Shown: piece after piece, positions 37,829-49,776 of the stretch | Numbering within the stretch: position 1 is the first letter of the stretch | Layout of the letters: each line of letters begins with the position of its first letter | Source: Enoplolaimus lenunculus | Lineage: Eukaryota; Nematoda; Enoplea; Enoplida; Thoracostomopsidae | Assembly (NCBI GenBank): GCA_030248215.1 | Contig: JASANG010002904.1 | Coordinates: 1-64,000, forward strand | Direction of reading: 5' to 3' | Length of the DNA stretch: 64,000 bases | Made by a program: the position numbers and the translations under genes | The notes under the pieces: generated by a model | Told to the model about the DNA's origin: nothing | The model's input: the letters and a program-made list of their open reading frames with translations, nothing else | Database searches by the model: none

Positions 37829-39850
37829 GATACCTTCAATTGCAGGTCGTGATTAGATTTATGTAGCATAGGGCACGTTCACGTGTGGTTTAGTTAGTAG
37901 TGAATTCTTAATTGACATGTAATAACTGTTGCCTGGGTGCCTGTGGTCTTTTATATTCGAAGCATTGATTCATAAAGTTTCGCTATCAAATCACAATGTA
38001 GAATCGGATGCCAAATTTACGTACAGTTTAGGTAAGTATTTTCTACTACGTATCTTAGCTTATGGTCCAACGAAAATTAATTAAACTAACACTAGAGTGC
38101 TCTAATATGAAATATATTTGTTGATAAATTCTTTATAGCGTAATGATGGTGCAGCGATAATATGTAGCTTTTCAACTCAACAAAGCTAACGATTGAACTG
38201 TCATTCATTTGGACCGCACTCCGTTGTAAGTTTGGCTACACATGGGTTAAATTTGGACATATTTCAAGTGTCCGGTGTTAAGTTATACCCTACTGTGTTT
38301 GGTTATTTTATTATACGTATACGCAGACTGATCTCGATTGTACTGATCATGCTTGGGAGTGTTTATTATCTGTTTACGTTGTTTTTTGCACTCGTATTTA
38401 TGTTTGTTTGCATTTTCAACTTTTCTTGTTTGGTGAAATCCTTTAGTTTGTTTTAGTATATATACATATTATATATATGTGTATATATATATATCAAGGC
38501 GCAACCGGAATTCGGATTCAAATCGACTTCCGACACTTGACTTGATGTAGGTTCGGATGCTGCCATATCATCGTATATGTCGATTGCCAATTCTTCCTCA
38601 AGTAATTTTTGAACGACTACGTGAGCCGGCCATGGAACCGTTTGCCTCCTCGCTCTCCCGTCACCCAACAAAAGTTTTAACGTCACCAGTAATAAGTCAT
38701 ATGAAACGCTTGGATGCTGTGAAAATTATTTTCGGGTCCCATGGCACGTCAACCTGGCTACAGGATAAGTGTGCCTTGCCTAAGTTTCTTTCGTCGCTAA
38801 CGCGAAAAAAACACCTGCGTTCGATATTAGAATACTGTGACTCAGTTTCACGACGACGCATTGTACAGAGATGTTGCGTATTTTTTGTTTGTATGCTTTG
38901 ATTTGGTTTCAAGACCAAAATGTTATCTGTCAAAACAACAACAACAACTGACTTTACTCTATGTATGTCGTGTCCTAAACACCTAATCGTCACAGTTTGG
39001 TGTCTGTTCAGTAGTTGAATTTTGTTCGTTTCAACAGTTGTTGGCGCAGTTGTGAACAACAACGAGCGGTGGTTGGCAGCTGTGAGTTGCCAAGTTTTGG
39101 CCAAATAGCAGTTTAGGACGCGATTTATGTACTGACGTACCGCAGTAGTTGTAGTAGTAGTAGTAGTAGTAGTAGTAATATATTGCATTATGTAAAAATA
39201 ATGTAAGATGTACATATGTACTTATGTAGTACAATGCCGAGGATTGGACTGACACCAAAAATCGATCCGGACATTTCGAAACAAACCGGTTCATGACTGA
39301 TCGGCTACTTAAATCATTTCACCTATAACCAATCTTGTTCACTGTTCACTTTGCTGACAAGCGTCGACCTAACTCAAAGGCCGACGTGCGTTTCTTGGTT
39401 AGCCAGATGTCCGGCCATTCGGGTGGCGTCTTTGGTCGGTTGTTGTTGTTTTTTTATGAAAGTGATCAATTTGTTCAATATTAGTCGTGTGCATTACGAA
39501 CTCTTGCAGTTGCGCGGATCTCAAAACAACTATAGAAGTAGGGCAAATAAATGAATACAACAGATGAGCTGAATTTCGAACGTTTTCTGGTTCGAAAGTT
39601 ATCATTTCAAGGCCTGTCACATCACTATTTGACGACAGGGAGTTGCACGTATTTGAGTGTACCGGGCCCTAGTACTAGCAGTGATTTGAAATTTTCGCTG
39701 CAACGAAACGATTCTAAGTTTTGTACTCAATTTTTTGAATTCGTCAGTACTAAAAAAACTTCACGCGTTGACTAATAATGACATTTATAGTTGTCTATAG
39801 TCGTTTGAAAATATGTATTTCTCGTTCGTTCCCAACTTGACTCTATACAT
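37829..39850. other. Intergenic, no gene recognised
   Basis: The sequence includes an AT-dinucleotide run (38455-38493), a degraded family B MITE edge right after it (CAACCGGAATTCGGATTC), and a (TAG)n microsatellite at 39151-39177. The open frame at 38557-38901 has no recognisable motif and no splice partner. Confidence 0.45.
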
Positions 39851-40234
39851 CAGGGTGCAACCGGAATTCCGGTTCCGGTTCCGGCATTTTTTCACCTTCC
39901 GGTTCCGGTAAATTTTTACCGGATTTAAAAATTCCGGTATTATAATTTGGCCGTTTTCTTAACTTTGTTTATTTTTAAGAATGTCTTTTGAAAGCCACTT
40001 GTACTCCGAATATAAGCCATTGATGGTGGATTTCACTTCAGTCGATGATGAAAATCTAAAATACAACAAATAAAGTAAATACCTATGTTCAACTACGGTT
40101 ATTTCACAAATAATAGAGCAAAAATAAGATTAAAATGAAATTTTTGGTGAAATGCATTTTTCACTTTCCGGTTCCGGTTCCGGTAAAATTTTCAAATTCC
40201 GGTTCCGGTAAATTGTAATTCCGGTTGCACCCTG
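39851..40234. mobile_element. hAT-like MITE, family A (384 bp), intact ends
   Basis: The element starts CAGGGTGCAACCGGAATTCC and ends AATTCCGGTTGCACCCTG. It is flanked by a perfect 8-bp duplication, CTATACAT (39843-39850 and 40235-40242). It is nearly identical to the copy at 27252 over its whole length. One extra TTCCGG word at the left end accounts for most of the length difference. Confidence 0.95.
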
Positions 40235-40242
40235 CTATACAT

Positions 40243-42701
40243 AGTACACCATAATATGTGTTATCAGGGACGCAGCCCCTGGATTTTTGAAACGGACGCT
40301 GGTGGTAAGTAAATTTTGTAAACATTTCGGAGCGCAGGATTCGTGTCTTGTGTTGCCAACTAAAAGAAGTATCATCAAATTCCCTGTGACAAACGTTCCA
40401 AAGGAATGACCTGTAAAATCCTTCCTTTTTGTTACGTTCGCCCTTGGTTTTTTTCTTATGTGTGTGTGTTTTTGAAAATTTATATACTTAACGTCGATAA
40501 CATTGTTAGTATATTGTTACGGATCGAAGTGTAACAGTTAGTGTTTTATTTTGATGCACGTTTGTATGATGTATATATATATATATGTTATATAGTTTTA
40601 CTTAAGGTACATTTTAAAGTATGATTCGGTAAATAGTTGTATAGGAGGCTAGGTTTAGGTTGTAAAGCAGTTATGGAAATAAGCATTTTGGTGACTGAAG
40701 AAGATCAGCAATAGAATATTGCGGCAGTAAACAATAATGATCTGTCGAGGAATTTATACAATTTATACCCCAAAGGTCGCGTAAACTTTTTCTTCGTGCA
40801 GATTTTAATTGATTAAACTGGATTAATTTAAAAAAATGGTTCGCCGTATCGGTCAGGTGATGCTGCGTCGAGCACCAGGGTTGGTTGGGAACGATCCGAT
40901 AATTGGTTGATGCAACAAAGCGAGAGTACTTCTGTTTGAGATCGTCCTATAAATTAGCAAAGGTCGCTTAAACGCTTTCTTAGTGCAGATTTGAATTTGA
41001 TCGAACTGGCCTAATCCTAAGTATAGACGTACGCATAATCGCCTAAGTGATCCTGAGAATTACAAAAAACATTAACCGTTGGTGGTAAGAATGAATTGTT
41101 AATTCGTTAGTTTTATAGCTTAAGATTTAAATAAATACGGAGAATTCCCTTAACCTAAGTATACTTATGCTCCACACATTATCGAATAGACGATATCTCC
41201 AGACAAGAAGCTGTCGATCGACGAAGTGTTGTGATACCCGTTTGTTGAATAGTTACGAGTCGAAAGTTCTGTCAATTCTCAAATGGTCTATTGCGCTGGG
41301 ATTTAACGGGTGGGAGTAGTAGGCTTGTTACTTTTAAAAGTGTGGGTCGTTTTATTTTTTATCATTTTTTTATTCGTACATGTATTTCAGTGTATTTTTA
41401 TTTTGTTTAAATATATTTAAGACGCAATAGTTTGGTATTGAACCAGTATGGTATGAGTGTTGCATATATGCTTATTTCATGGTTTCTACTGGCTGAGTTG
41501 TTTTGTTATATTTTACGGAAAGTTTTCGTCATTTTCATTGTTTTTCCTGATGATAATTAGTGGCTAATTTGTGACGTAAAGGCGTAGAGATGTGAAATTT
41601 AACCGAGTTTCAGTCCCGAATTAAGCTTAACGTTAACCTTGGATGTTTTTTGGTTTTATCGGTCGTCATATTACATTTAAACTTTAGGCTTATTGGAAAA
41701 TATAAACAGGGTAAGGAAAATTTTTTATTTGCGAAAAATTTAGGTTAGTGTAGTGATGGTAAACAAGTACTTACAAGTAACAGTTGTAGTACGGCTTTGT
41801 GTTTTTCTGAGTTGTGTGTGATGCGTATTGTGCGGCACGAACCGAACAAAGTGAAGCGAAGGCCCGAGAAGATATAAAACTGGCTTTTGTTTTGAGTTAA
41901 AAGTGCTATTCAAACGGTGGATGATAGAACATTTTTTTCTGCGGTGAGCTTTGTATATTTTTCAATCAATGTTCTTTGTAATATTTGATGTGTTTATGTT
42001 TCACATGAAAATTGAATATCTGATACTGCATATTAATCTGTTCGGATAATATTTCGAGTGTAATTATTGTATAAGAGGATTGATGGCGTTATGATTTCGT
42101 GGACGTAGTTCAAATATTTGTTTTAGGCTTATTAGGTTATGAGCCAATCATTCCTGCGAGTGTGAATAGAATTTTAAAAAAGCTTTTTGATGTATTGTTT
42201 GAACTACGGACTATTATTATGTTCTGCGTTGATGTCTAGTGTGTATAATTTATTGCAGCGACAAATATAGTAAATTAACCATGTGTTAATTCGTTGAAGA
42301 GCGTAGTTATATCGTGTTATGTGAGCGGTTTCAATACAATTTGGTCTGATAGCGGCCTCAACCGTTAAAGTTGGCGTTTGCCACACATCCGAAAATAATG
42401 TTTTAGTAAACCGTGTTGGCAGTTTTGGTACCTTAAATGTTTTCGATTTGTGTTGCTGGTTCTATAGAAGCTTGATTGGTTTAGCGATGTGCAACCGCGC
42501 TTGAAAGTCGAGTTTCTGGAAGCGGAGCAGTTTGGACATCCGTTTACGGTTATTTAACGTTAAACATTAGTTAAAACGCATGAATTACGTGTTTATTATA
42601 AAGCTGTTGAGAAATATAACTTGATTTTTGTACTTTTATAGATTGGTAAAACTGTAATTTGGTTGTCTGCTACTTAGCTAATATACTGATCGTTTAAACT
42701 A
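40243..42701. other. Intergenic, upstream of the thioesterase gene
   Basis: AT-rich non-coding DNA with no recognised gene. It should include the promoter and 5' untranslated region of the ACOT13-like gene. Two related blocks, GGTCGCGTAAACTTTTTC (about 40776) and GGTCGCTTAAACGCTTTC (about 40963), each followed by GTGCAGATTT, show a local degenerate duplication. Confidence 0.4.
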
Positions 42702-44509
42702 ATGTCATCTTGTTCCAAAACCATGTCAATGCTTACATCCATGATACGGAAGTTTGCATCTGCTCAAGACATGTTTACGGGTGCCGTTTTGTCTGGTGCA
42801 AAAGTTATCGATGGTGAACCCGGTCGATGTACCGTTGAGATACCGGTAACGAAAGAGCTGGGCAATCTCACCGGACATTTGCACGGTGGGGCCACGGCTA
42901 CGTTAGTGGGTAAGTTTTAGTAGTTTTAGAGAATACGATAAATTCATGTTTTATCAGCGTGCAAACGGATATTCATATTTAGTGAAAATCGATGTTCGTT
43001 TCGGTTAAAGTCGTTGCGGAAATTGTGTTTTTTAATCCCTTAAGTTCCAAATCACGTGTAAATCTATATCGCGTAATTTTTCTTTACAGAGATACGCTAA
43101 ATTGTCCGAAATGAAATAAAAATTGCAAAATTCGAAGACAATCTTTAAAAATTTGGGTAAATCAACGATTTGTGTTTAAAATTTAAAAAAATCGTTGCAT
43201 GTTTTCTTACGTCATTTGTATTGGCAGTCAAATAAAACATTTGCTAAACTTTTACACTTCAATATTTGTTTTTTGTTTCCGTTATTTTTATCACTATACG
43301 GCTTCGTTATTTGTACTACGCTGATTGCTGCGTAAACTCGACAAAGTTGACTATTCTTTTGCCCATATGGGCACGGTACTGCATTAAGGTTTTGTACTTT
43401 AGTTTTGAGTTTAGCTACCATAATAACGTTTTAGTACTTACTGTATTGACCCGAATAAGAGGGAGAGGGGTAATAAGAGGGGGTCCCCATTTTGAGTCCG
43501 AATCAATTGGAGTCCATATCCCTAATAAGAGTCCGTAAGCGAATAGAGTCCCTAACCCTAATTAGAGTCCATATATGGCAATTAACACTAATTGTAGCGC
43601 ATAGATAACTCCAGGACCAAATAATTTGAGTTCAGAATTTTAAAGCGTACTTAAATTTTGAAAGTACATTCCTAAGTATAATCTTGTATTATCGCTCAAG
43701 TTAATATTGACACAAGAGAAATAAACGTTTAATTTAACGGGTAATTGCTGTACCGGATATATGTCAGTAACGAAGGGCGGCGGAGCGTGGGTTAAAAATA
43801 AATAACAGTCTGTAACCGAATAACAAGGGGCGTACCCTCTGTAGAAGCCAAATATATATCAGTCCCCCTTTGTTATTCGGGTCACTACCGTAATAGTAAA
43901 TTCTATATCAATGTTAGAAACTATCCGGTATTTCCATAGCGGAAGCGGACACGTATTTTTACACGAAACAAGAACCAACATCCCAGTGCACTCTGGTTAA
44001 TGGTATTAAAAATGATTCATATTTTTATATCAAAGGCTATTTTCCTTTGCAAGATTTTTGGAAAAAAACATTCTTATAAAGTAAAGTATAAAAGAATGGC
44101 TGGCTGCATAGCTTAGTGGTAATAGCAACGGACCGATAATCCGTGTACGTCGCGGGTTCAAGCCCCACTGTATCTGCAGCAAAATGTTCATGAACGGTTC
44201 TGTATGGTACTGCTTATTATTTAAAATTACATTAATCTACGTTGTGTTGTGGTGTTTGCAGACGTTCTAACGACGTGTGCACTGATGACAACCGGTGATT
44301 GCCAACCTGGAGTCAGCGTTGACTTGAATGTGAGTTATTTGCGAAGTGCTCGCATTGGTGAGTCAATTTTAGTCGAGTCAGTGGTTGACAAATGCGGCAG
44401 GAAACTTGCGTTTACGTCAGCGAATATTTGGCTCAAGCGGTATGGTGAAGACGGCAACAAGCAGTTGGTGGCGCTGGCGCGGCATACCAAAGCGTTTCCT
44501 GGCGGTTAA
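42702..44509 (+). CDS. ACOT13: Acyl-CoA thioesterase 13 / THEM2-like hotdog protein (2 exons, 151 aa)
   Basis: Hydrolyses medium- to long-chain acyl-CoA to free fatty acid and CoA. In animals it is a homotetramer in cytosol and mitochondria. Exon 1 is 42702-42909 and exon 2 is 44262-44509. The GT-AG junction splits an Asp codon and is in phase. The family motifs are aligned by eye with human THEM2. They are Asn55 in GNLTGHLHGG, the HGG loop (61-63), Asp70 in LVDVLTT just after the splice, and Ser88 in PGVSVDLN. They correspond to the human catalytic/binding Asn50, Asp65 and Ser83. The C-terminal LARHTKAFPGG matches the family's RHTK end. Length is about 10 residues more than the human 140, all at the N-terminus. 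The ATG at 42702 is used because it opens the exon's frame. Later Met8, Met10 or Met14 would also fit. The 1.35-kb intron holds a Tc1-like MITE and a tRNA-like sequence. All catalytic residues are kept, so the enzyme is probably functional. Confidence 0.93.
43441..43890. mobile_element. Tc1/mariner-like MITE (GAATAAGAGGG family), 450 bp, in ACOT13 intron
   Basis: The left end, CTGTATTGACCCGAATAAGA, and the right end, TTATTCGGGTCACTACCG, are inverted repeats. TA dinucleotides lie on both sides (43439-43440 and 43891-43892). The interior carries repeated GAGTCC words and no coding region. It is the same family as the copies at 28522 and 48267. Confidence 0.9.
44102..44181 (+). repeat. tRNA-like sequence (Ile-GAT-like pseudogene or SINE head) in ACOT13 intron
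   Basis: A perfect A box, TAGCTTAGTGG (44109-44119), and a B box-like GGTTCAAGCCC (44156-44166) are present. The anticodon stem ACGGA/TCCGT pairs perfectly around the loop CCGATAA, giving anticodon GAT. The ends GCTGCA and TGCAGC also pair. However, position 33 is C instead of U, the T stem has a mismatch, and about six extra bases separate the T stem from the acceptor strand. A functional tRNA-Ile is therefore doubtful. Confidence 0.55.
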
Positions 44510-45323
44510 TCATGTACAGGATATAAAATGCTTTTCATGTATATTAAAATATCGTTTATATACAGTGCTGAGATAAGCGCTTTTCTGCCGTTCTCTAAGG
44601 GGTTACCTCGATGCCTTAGACGCCTTACTCGGATGGACCCCCAAAGAATTTTACGACACATTTGTAGCAATCAAACCCCAAATAGTGGTCATTTAAAATT
44701 CTTCAAAAGCTTTAAAATCATCAAATTTTCAGTTCACGGCTAAATTTTTTTCTGTAACATAACTTTTAGCCCCGTCCGCCCTGGTCTACCCGGAGCGGCT
44801 GTTTTTTAAAGTGCATCTTTTAATGTTATGCGCAATATTGCACAAGCAGTTTGAGTCAAAAACGTTTTCATATATATATTGCGTTATTTTTTGTATTGCA
44901 ATAGAGTTTGCATTTATTTATATTAAAGATGTGTTCAGCTTATTATTTGAATGTACAGACTACCACCCAGTTTCTGTGGTGTGCGCTTGTTTGGGTGTCG
45001 TACACGAAGACCAATGATTTAGAGGAATGTTGCGGAATATCCGCAGGGCCGGAGCAGCCAACCCCCATTTGGGGGCACTTTTACAGGGGCCCCCACCCTA
45101 ACCGGCCGAAACAAAAACCGCTTAAGTTTTAAAATGCGTCTGGCTTCTCGCTCGCTTCACTCGCGAGTTCAGGGGCGCGCACCCTGGAGTTTGGGGGGAG
45201 CCCTCACCCCTGCCTGCTCCGGCACTGAATATCCGGCTTACTAGTGAGGCACGATAAGTGCCTGTGTGGAGTTTGAAACGTTTTTATGAAGATCGCTGCT
45301 GTACTGTGCTTTAACTTTACAGA
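44510..45323. other. Downstream of ACOT13, no gene recognised
   Basis: Non-coding. At about 45045-45215 there is a GC-rich block with GGGGGCAC, GGGGCCCCC and GGGGGGAGCC words, perhaps a decayed repeat. No poly(A) signal could be assigned with confidence. Confidence 0.4.
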
Positions 45324-45948
45324 CACTGTAAATTCCAGTGAGTTGATTAATCAACTTAGAGAACGAATTTCTTATTTCTGGTTATTTTAAGCTAATATCA
45401 GAGAGCCAGTGATGAAACAAAATCAAGAAATTAAAAATATTGGCCACCGTTAATACTTTTAGCGCCGTTAGTGTAGAGTAAACATATACCTAAGCCTAAG
45501 TTTATAAGCGTTGAAAAAGTGTAAGGTATAAGTGAAAGCAAAAATATGGTCTAAAATCTATGCTTTACGTTTTTGCAGTCTCACCAAAAACCGAAAGATT
45601 CTTTTAGTTTACTTTTAGAAATCTGAACAATATAAGTATGTACCTACTTACATAAATATTGAAACTTTAACAATTCGGTGCACCCAATATTTTTTGTTTA
45701 AAATTATAGAAAGCACGGTGAATATTTGCATGCCTCTCACAATTGTTTTAGGAGAAACATAAAACATTTTTGAAACTTTTATACTTTAATATCCATTTTT
45801 CGTTTATGTTTGATTCCAAATCTTTACAGCAAAAACGTTGTCAAACGCAGAAACAATCCAGAATTCAGAGTTCTGAAAGTCCTAAAGTTCATACTCAGTG
45901 AGAGTCAGCTCATTCTGAATTAAAATCAATTCATTGCAATTTACAGTG
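45324..45948. mobile_element. CACTGTAAATTCC-end MITE, longest copy (about 625 bp)
   Basis: The left end, CACTGTAAATTCCAGTGAGT, and the right end, TTCATTGCAATTTACAGTG, are inverted. They match the ends of the shorter copies at 53744 and 62565. The interior (about 45400-45840) is unrelated to those copies. It may be a fuller relative or may contain a second insertion. There is no transposase-like frame. Confidence 0.6.
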
Positions 45949-46326
45949 CACATATACCTCCATAAACGGTTTAACGGTTTTCTATTTGCAGTGGGGCCTT
46001 TGAGAATGTTCCACAAAGACAGCTTAGCTGTCCTTACTTTTTAAGGCAGCGATACGGAAGCTAAAAGTTTTTTTGCGTCTTGAAAATTTCTCCTTGCAGT
46101 TTGTGTTTTTTTCCAGTTCAGGATCGTAAACAAAAGTTTATTATTTTAGGGCGTTTTGTCAATTTTATCCGAGGCAGTAAACTTATTATTTCTTGGTTTA
46201 AACTTGAGGTTGTTTGCTTTGTTATAAGCAGTGTCAGAGTGTTCCGTATTTTAAGAGATATTCGAGCAGTCAAATGCTCGTCATACGGCGGTCGCAGTGA
46301 ATACAACACCTAACGTAAGTTTTTAG

Positions 46327-46329
<3 letters not shown>

Positions 46330-46388
<59 letters not shown>
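46330..46388. repeat. (AT)n microsatellite
   Basis: About 59 bp of pure AT dinucleotides, ending at the left edge of a hAT-like MITE. Confidence 0.95.
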
Positions 46389-46392
<4 letters not shown>

Positions 46393-46764
46393 GTGCAACG
46401 GGAGATGAAAAATACCTGGAGCTGGAGGTCACCGAAACTTGCCGGAGCCGGAGCCAGAGGTGAGACGAAATAGTTTGTGAAAATGATAGTTATAATTAGT
46501 TAATTTTAGCCAATATCTGCAATATGCTGTTATAAATTGTTTGGTTTTTACGCTTCGACGAAATTTCAAAAATTCTTTACTGAATATTGTGACAAAAGTA
46601 AACCGAAACGCGGTATAAACAGATCAACTTTGCAAAATTATGCAAAATTTAACTACCGAAATTGCCGGAATCTTCGGTAAAAATTCTATCGGAGCCGGCT
46701 CGGAGCCAGAGGCCGATGTTCTGCCGGGAGCCATAGCCGGAGGCAGATCTCCGGTTGCATCCTG
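46387..46764. mobile_element. hAT-like MITE, family F with GGAGCC repeats (about 378 bp)
   Basis: The left end, GGGTGCAACGGGAGATG, and the right end, AGATCTCCGGTTGCATCCTG, are inverted. The subterminal words are GGAGCC/GGAGCCGGAG. It was inserted at the end of an (AT)n run, so the 8-bp duplication (ATATATAT-like against ATATAATA) cannot be proved. It is non-coding. Confidence 0.7.
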
Positions 46765-47459
46765 ATATAATAAAATATTTATTGTTCGTCGTGGTTTCCC
46801 TGTCGTGTCCGTTTTCTAGATACGTTCTTGTAATTTAGACGCAGGCTTCGGCGTCCAGTGCTCGCTTGCCAACGGCGTACTATTATTCCTACCTTTTTCA
46901 AACTGAAATCTTCACCGTGTATGCATAACATTTTGATCAAAGATTCTCTTTGCGCAAGCTACATGATATCTGAAGCTATTTTTAGTCGAATAAAGTTTGC
47001 TTTGCAATTTAAGCAGCTTATAACCATTCAGGCTAGGACACTTTGCCAGCTTTTAAATAAAACTTTGCTTAATTAATTACAAAAATTTTAGAATAAATTT
47101 ATCTAAAAGTGTTATACTTTTTGTTTATTTTTAGCTCAAAGCTTTAACTTTACAGCAAACTTTTAATGTTCACAATTATCATTACAGGGAAAAACTGAAA
47201 TAAAAATTCGTGCGCAGTAAAGGAATTGTTTCGAAAAACTTATGGCCGTTTCAGGGACCGTATGGCTTTTACGCTTAGAAATATGCTTATACTACTGTTA
47301 CTGCCCTGTTCTATACATTAGCCCCTAAGATGTAAGAATGCAGGACAGTTTGTGTATAATTAAAAAGTCCTTGAGCTATTAAAATGCGGTGGTGTGAAAC
47401 ATTATTTTATAAGCTTCATGGCCCGTGTTAATATTGCTACCGTCCCAGATTTCCCCCGC

Positions 47460-47815
47460 CGATCGCAAGAATTTGAGGTATTGTCGAAGGTGGGATTTCG
47501 GGATATGGTCGAAGGTCAGATTTCCAGATTTTGGAATTTCAGGATATTGTCGAAGGTGAGATTTGGGAATCTTGGGATTCCCGAATATGGTCGAGGTGGT
47601 CGGAGGTAGTACTTTGGAATAATAGGGATTTTTGGATTTAGGAATGTGGTCGACGGTGGAATCTTGTGATTTCGATATATAGTGGAAGGTGGGATTTTAG
47701 AATTTTGGGATTTCCGGATATGGACGAAGGTGAAATTTTGAAATTTTAGGATTTAAGAATATGGTCAAAGGTAGAATTTTGAGATTTTGGGATATGGTCG
47801 AATTTGAGATTTCGG
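47460..47815. repeat. Degenerate minisatellite of about 40-bp units
   Basis: About nine diverged units each contain GGTCGAAGGTGGGATTT or a variant, followed by TTTGGGATTTC and GGATATGGTC. The unit length varies from 33 to 60 bp, so the array is old. The weakly open frames over it are not genes. Confidence 0.8.
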
Positions 47816-47949
47816 AAGTCCCAACAGTGTCCCGCTGACCCCAGTGTCCAAACTGTCCCAACTATCCCCACTATCCCAATTATAATTCTTGTTTGTACTT
47901 GTGGTACATTGTTGTCCCGGGACAATGGAACGGGATTTATGGTAACACT

Positions 47950-48850
47950 GACCTGCAACTCTACCAAGCCTAAGCCTAAAGACTTAGCCCATGGGTCATT
48001 TAAGATATATAAGATCAATGTTTAAATCAAAGCCTATTCCTAAAGCCTCACAGCTTAAGCCTAAGCCTATTCCTATGCCATTTGCTCTCTAATCTATGGT
48101 TAAACCAAGTCCTATTCTTAAACCTTCAGCCTAAGCCTAAGCGTAAACCTATGCCTAAGCCAAAAGTCCAAAGCCCAAACTTAAGCTTAAATCCTAAGCC
48201 TAAAGCCTAAGTCGTAACCATGCTTTAATGTCTATACCGAAGCTTAGACCCGATCCTACGCCTATACAGTAGTGGCCCGAATAAGAGGGAGGGGACTTAC
48301 ATTTATTTGGCCTCTTCAGAGGGTACCCCGCTTGTTATTTGGTTACGGACTGTTATTTATTTTGAAGCAGCCCTGCGCCACCCTTCCTTACTGATATATA
48401 TCCGGTATTGCAACTATCCGTTGAATTAATCGGTTTTACTTTGCATTAAAAGCTTGAGCGATAACGCAGGGTTATACTTTAGGAATGTACTTTCAAAATT
48501 TAAGTAAGCTTTAAAGTTTCAAACTCAAAGTATTTGGTCCTTGAGTCATTTATGCGCTACAATTATGGTTAATTGACTTTACGGACTCTAATTAGAATTT
48601 AGGAACTCTATTCGCTTACGAACTCTTATTAGGGATACTCACTCCTATTGATTGGGGCTCAAATTGGTGACCCCCTCTTATTACCCCCTCTTATTAGGGT
48701 CAATACAGTACTTACCCTTAATTGTATACCAATGCCTCAGACGAACCCTTGCCTAATCCTAAACATAACATAAAGCCTTGCCTAATCGTAAACCTAATCA
48801 TGAGCCAAAGTATAATCCTAAACCTAAACCTAAACCCATGAAATTGCTTG
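47950..48850. repeat. Degenerate (GCCTAA)n telomere-like array, split by a MITE
   Basis: Repeated CCTAAGCCTAAGC words, with variants CCTAAACC, CCTATGCC and CCTATTCC, run from 47965 to 48265 and resume from about 48719 to 48850. The Tc1-like MITE at 48267-48708 interrupts them. The consensus TTAGGC on the other strand is the nematode telomere unit. The array is too diverged to be an active telomere. Confidence 0.75.
48267..48708. mobile_element. Tc1/mariner-like MITE (GAATAAGAGGG family), 442 bp, inverted copy
   Basis: The left end, CAGTAGTGGCCCGAATAAGA, and the right end, TCTTATTAGGGTCAATACAG, are inverted repeats. TA lies on both sides (48265-48266 and 48709-48710). Collinear in reverse with 43441-43890. 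It was inserted in a (GCCTAA)n-like array. Confidence 0.9.
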
Positions 48851-49776
48851 CGATAGAATTCTATTAAATCACAAAATCCCGAACTCACAAAATTCCAAAA
48901 TCCCTCCACAAACAAAAGCTATCAATTTTGTAAACCTGGGATGGTGGGTTTGTGGGACGGCAGTAAAACTTTACATGGGTCAACTTCAAGATTGGAAGAT
49001 TGGCTAAAATTTATATTTTATGTACTATATATGTACACTCAAAATAATATTTCTGATATATAAGAAAAAATTTCTCACATTTAAGAAATATAACTAGCAA
49101 GGTGCACTTGAAAAGTGTTTCTGTCATAACAGAACAGATTTCAGAAAATTTTTGAAATAAGGTCTGAAAATATACGTTTTGCAGTTATTTTTTGAAAAAT
49201 TGTCTTAAATATCAGAAAAACTTTTCAGATTTGCCACAGAAAATACTTTTGTGAATAAATTCAGAAATACTTTTTTATGTGTAGATTCTGAGGGTTTTTG
49301 CGATATACTGTGCTTTATATCGTGCCTAAAATGACCGTTTCGGAAACGTTTTATATGAATTCTGGTTCTCATACCAATTATATTACCTATTTATAAAACA
49401 TGATAGTGTTCGGGACACCGAAGGCCGATTGAGAAATTTGGCTTTCCTGAATCAGCATTTGGTTAAAGTTACCATACAATGCGCCAGTTTTCGACAATTT
49501 TACGATATTTGGTCGTAAAGAGTTACTACCTTAATTAAACCGACATCACATGTCACAAGCGAAATTCAAGTTTGCCATTTGTCCCGAATGCGATCATGAG
49601 TAGTAGAAATATGTCAAAAAATGTTCAAAATCGACCATATTTAACGCTGGCTGAGCCATATTAACAAAAAATACCAAAAAAAGTTCTTAATCAACCTATG
49701 ATGATACTCTTCGTCCGGTATATTTGAAGTGATAAATTACTTTATATTTTGTTATTGCTTTTTTATTATATTCTAG
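48851..49776. other. Intergenic, no gene recognised
   Basis: AT-rich non-coding sequence. Upstream exons of the gene that follows could be here but none could be recognised. The acceptor-like TTATATTCTAG ends at 49776. Confidence 0.4.

Noticed and set aside
38557-38901. 114-residue + frame between SSBP and the thioesterase
   Set aside because: No motif and no splice partner. It begins just after a degraded MITE edge.
44102-44181. Functional tRNA-Ile(GAT) gene
   Set aside because: The anticodon arm is good, but U33 is replaced by C, the T stem is mismatched, and extra bases separate it from the acceptor strand. It is kept only as tRNA-like.
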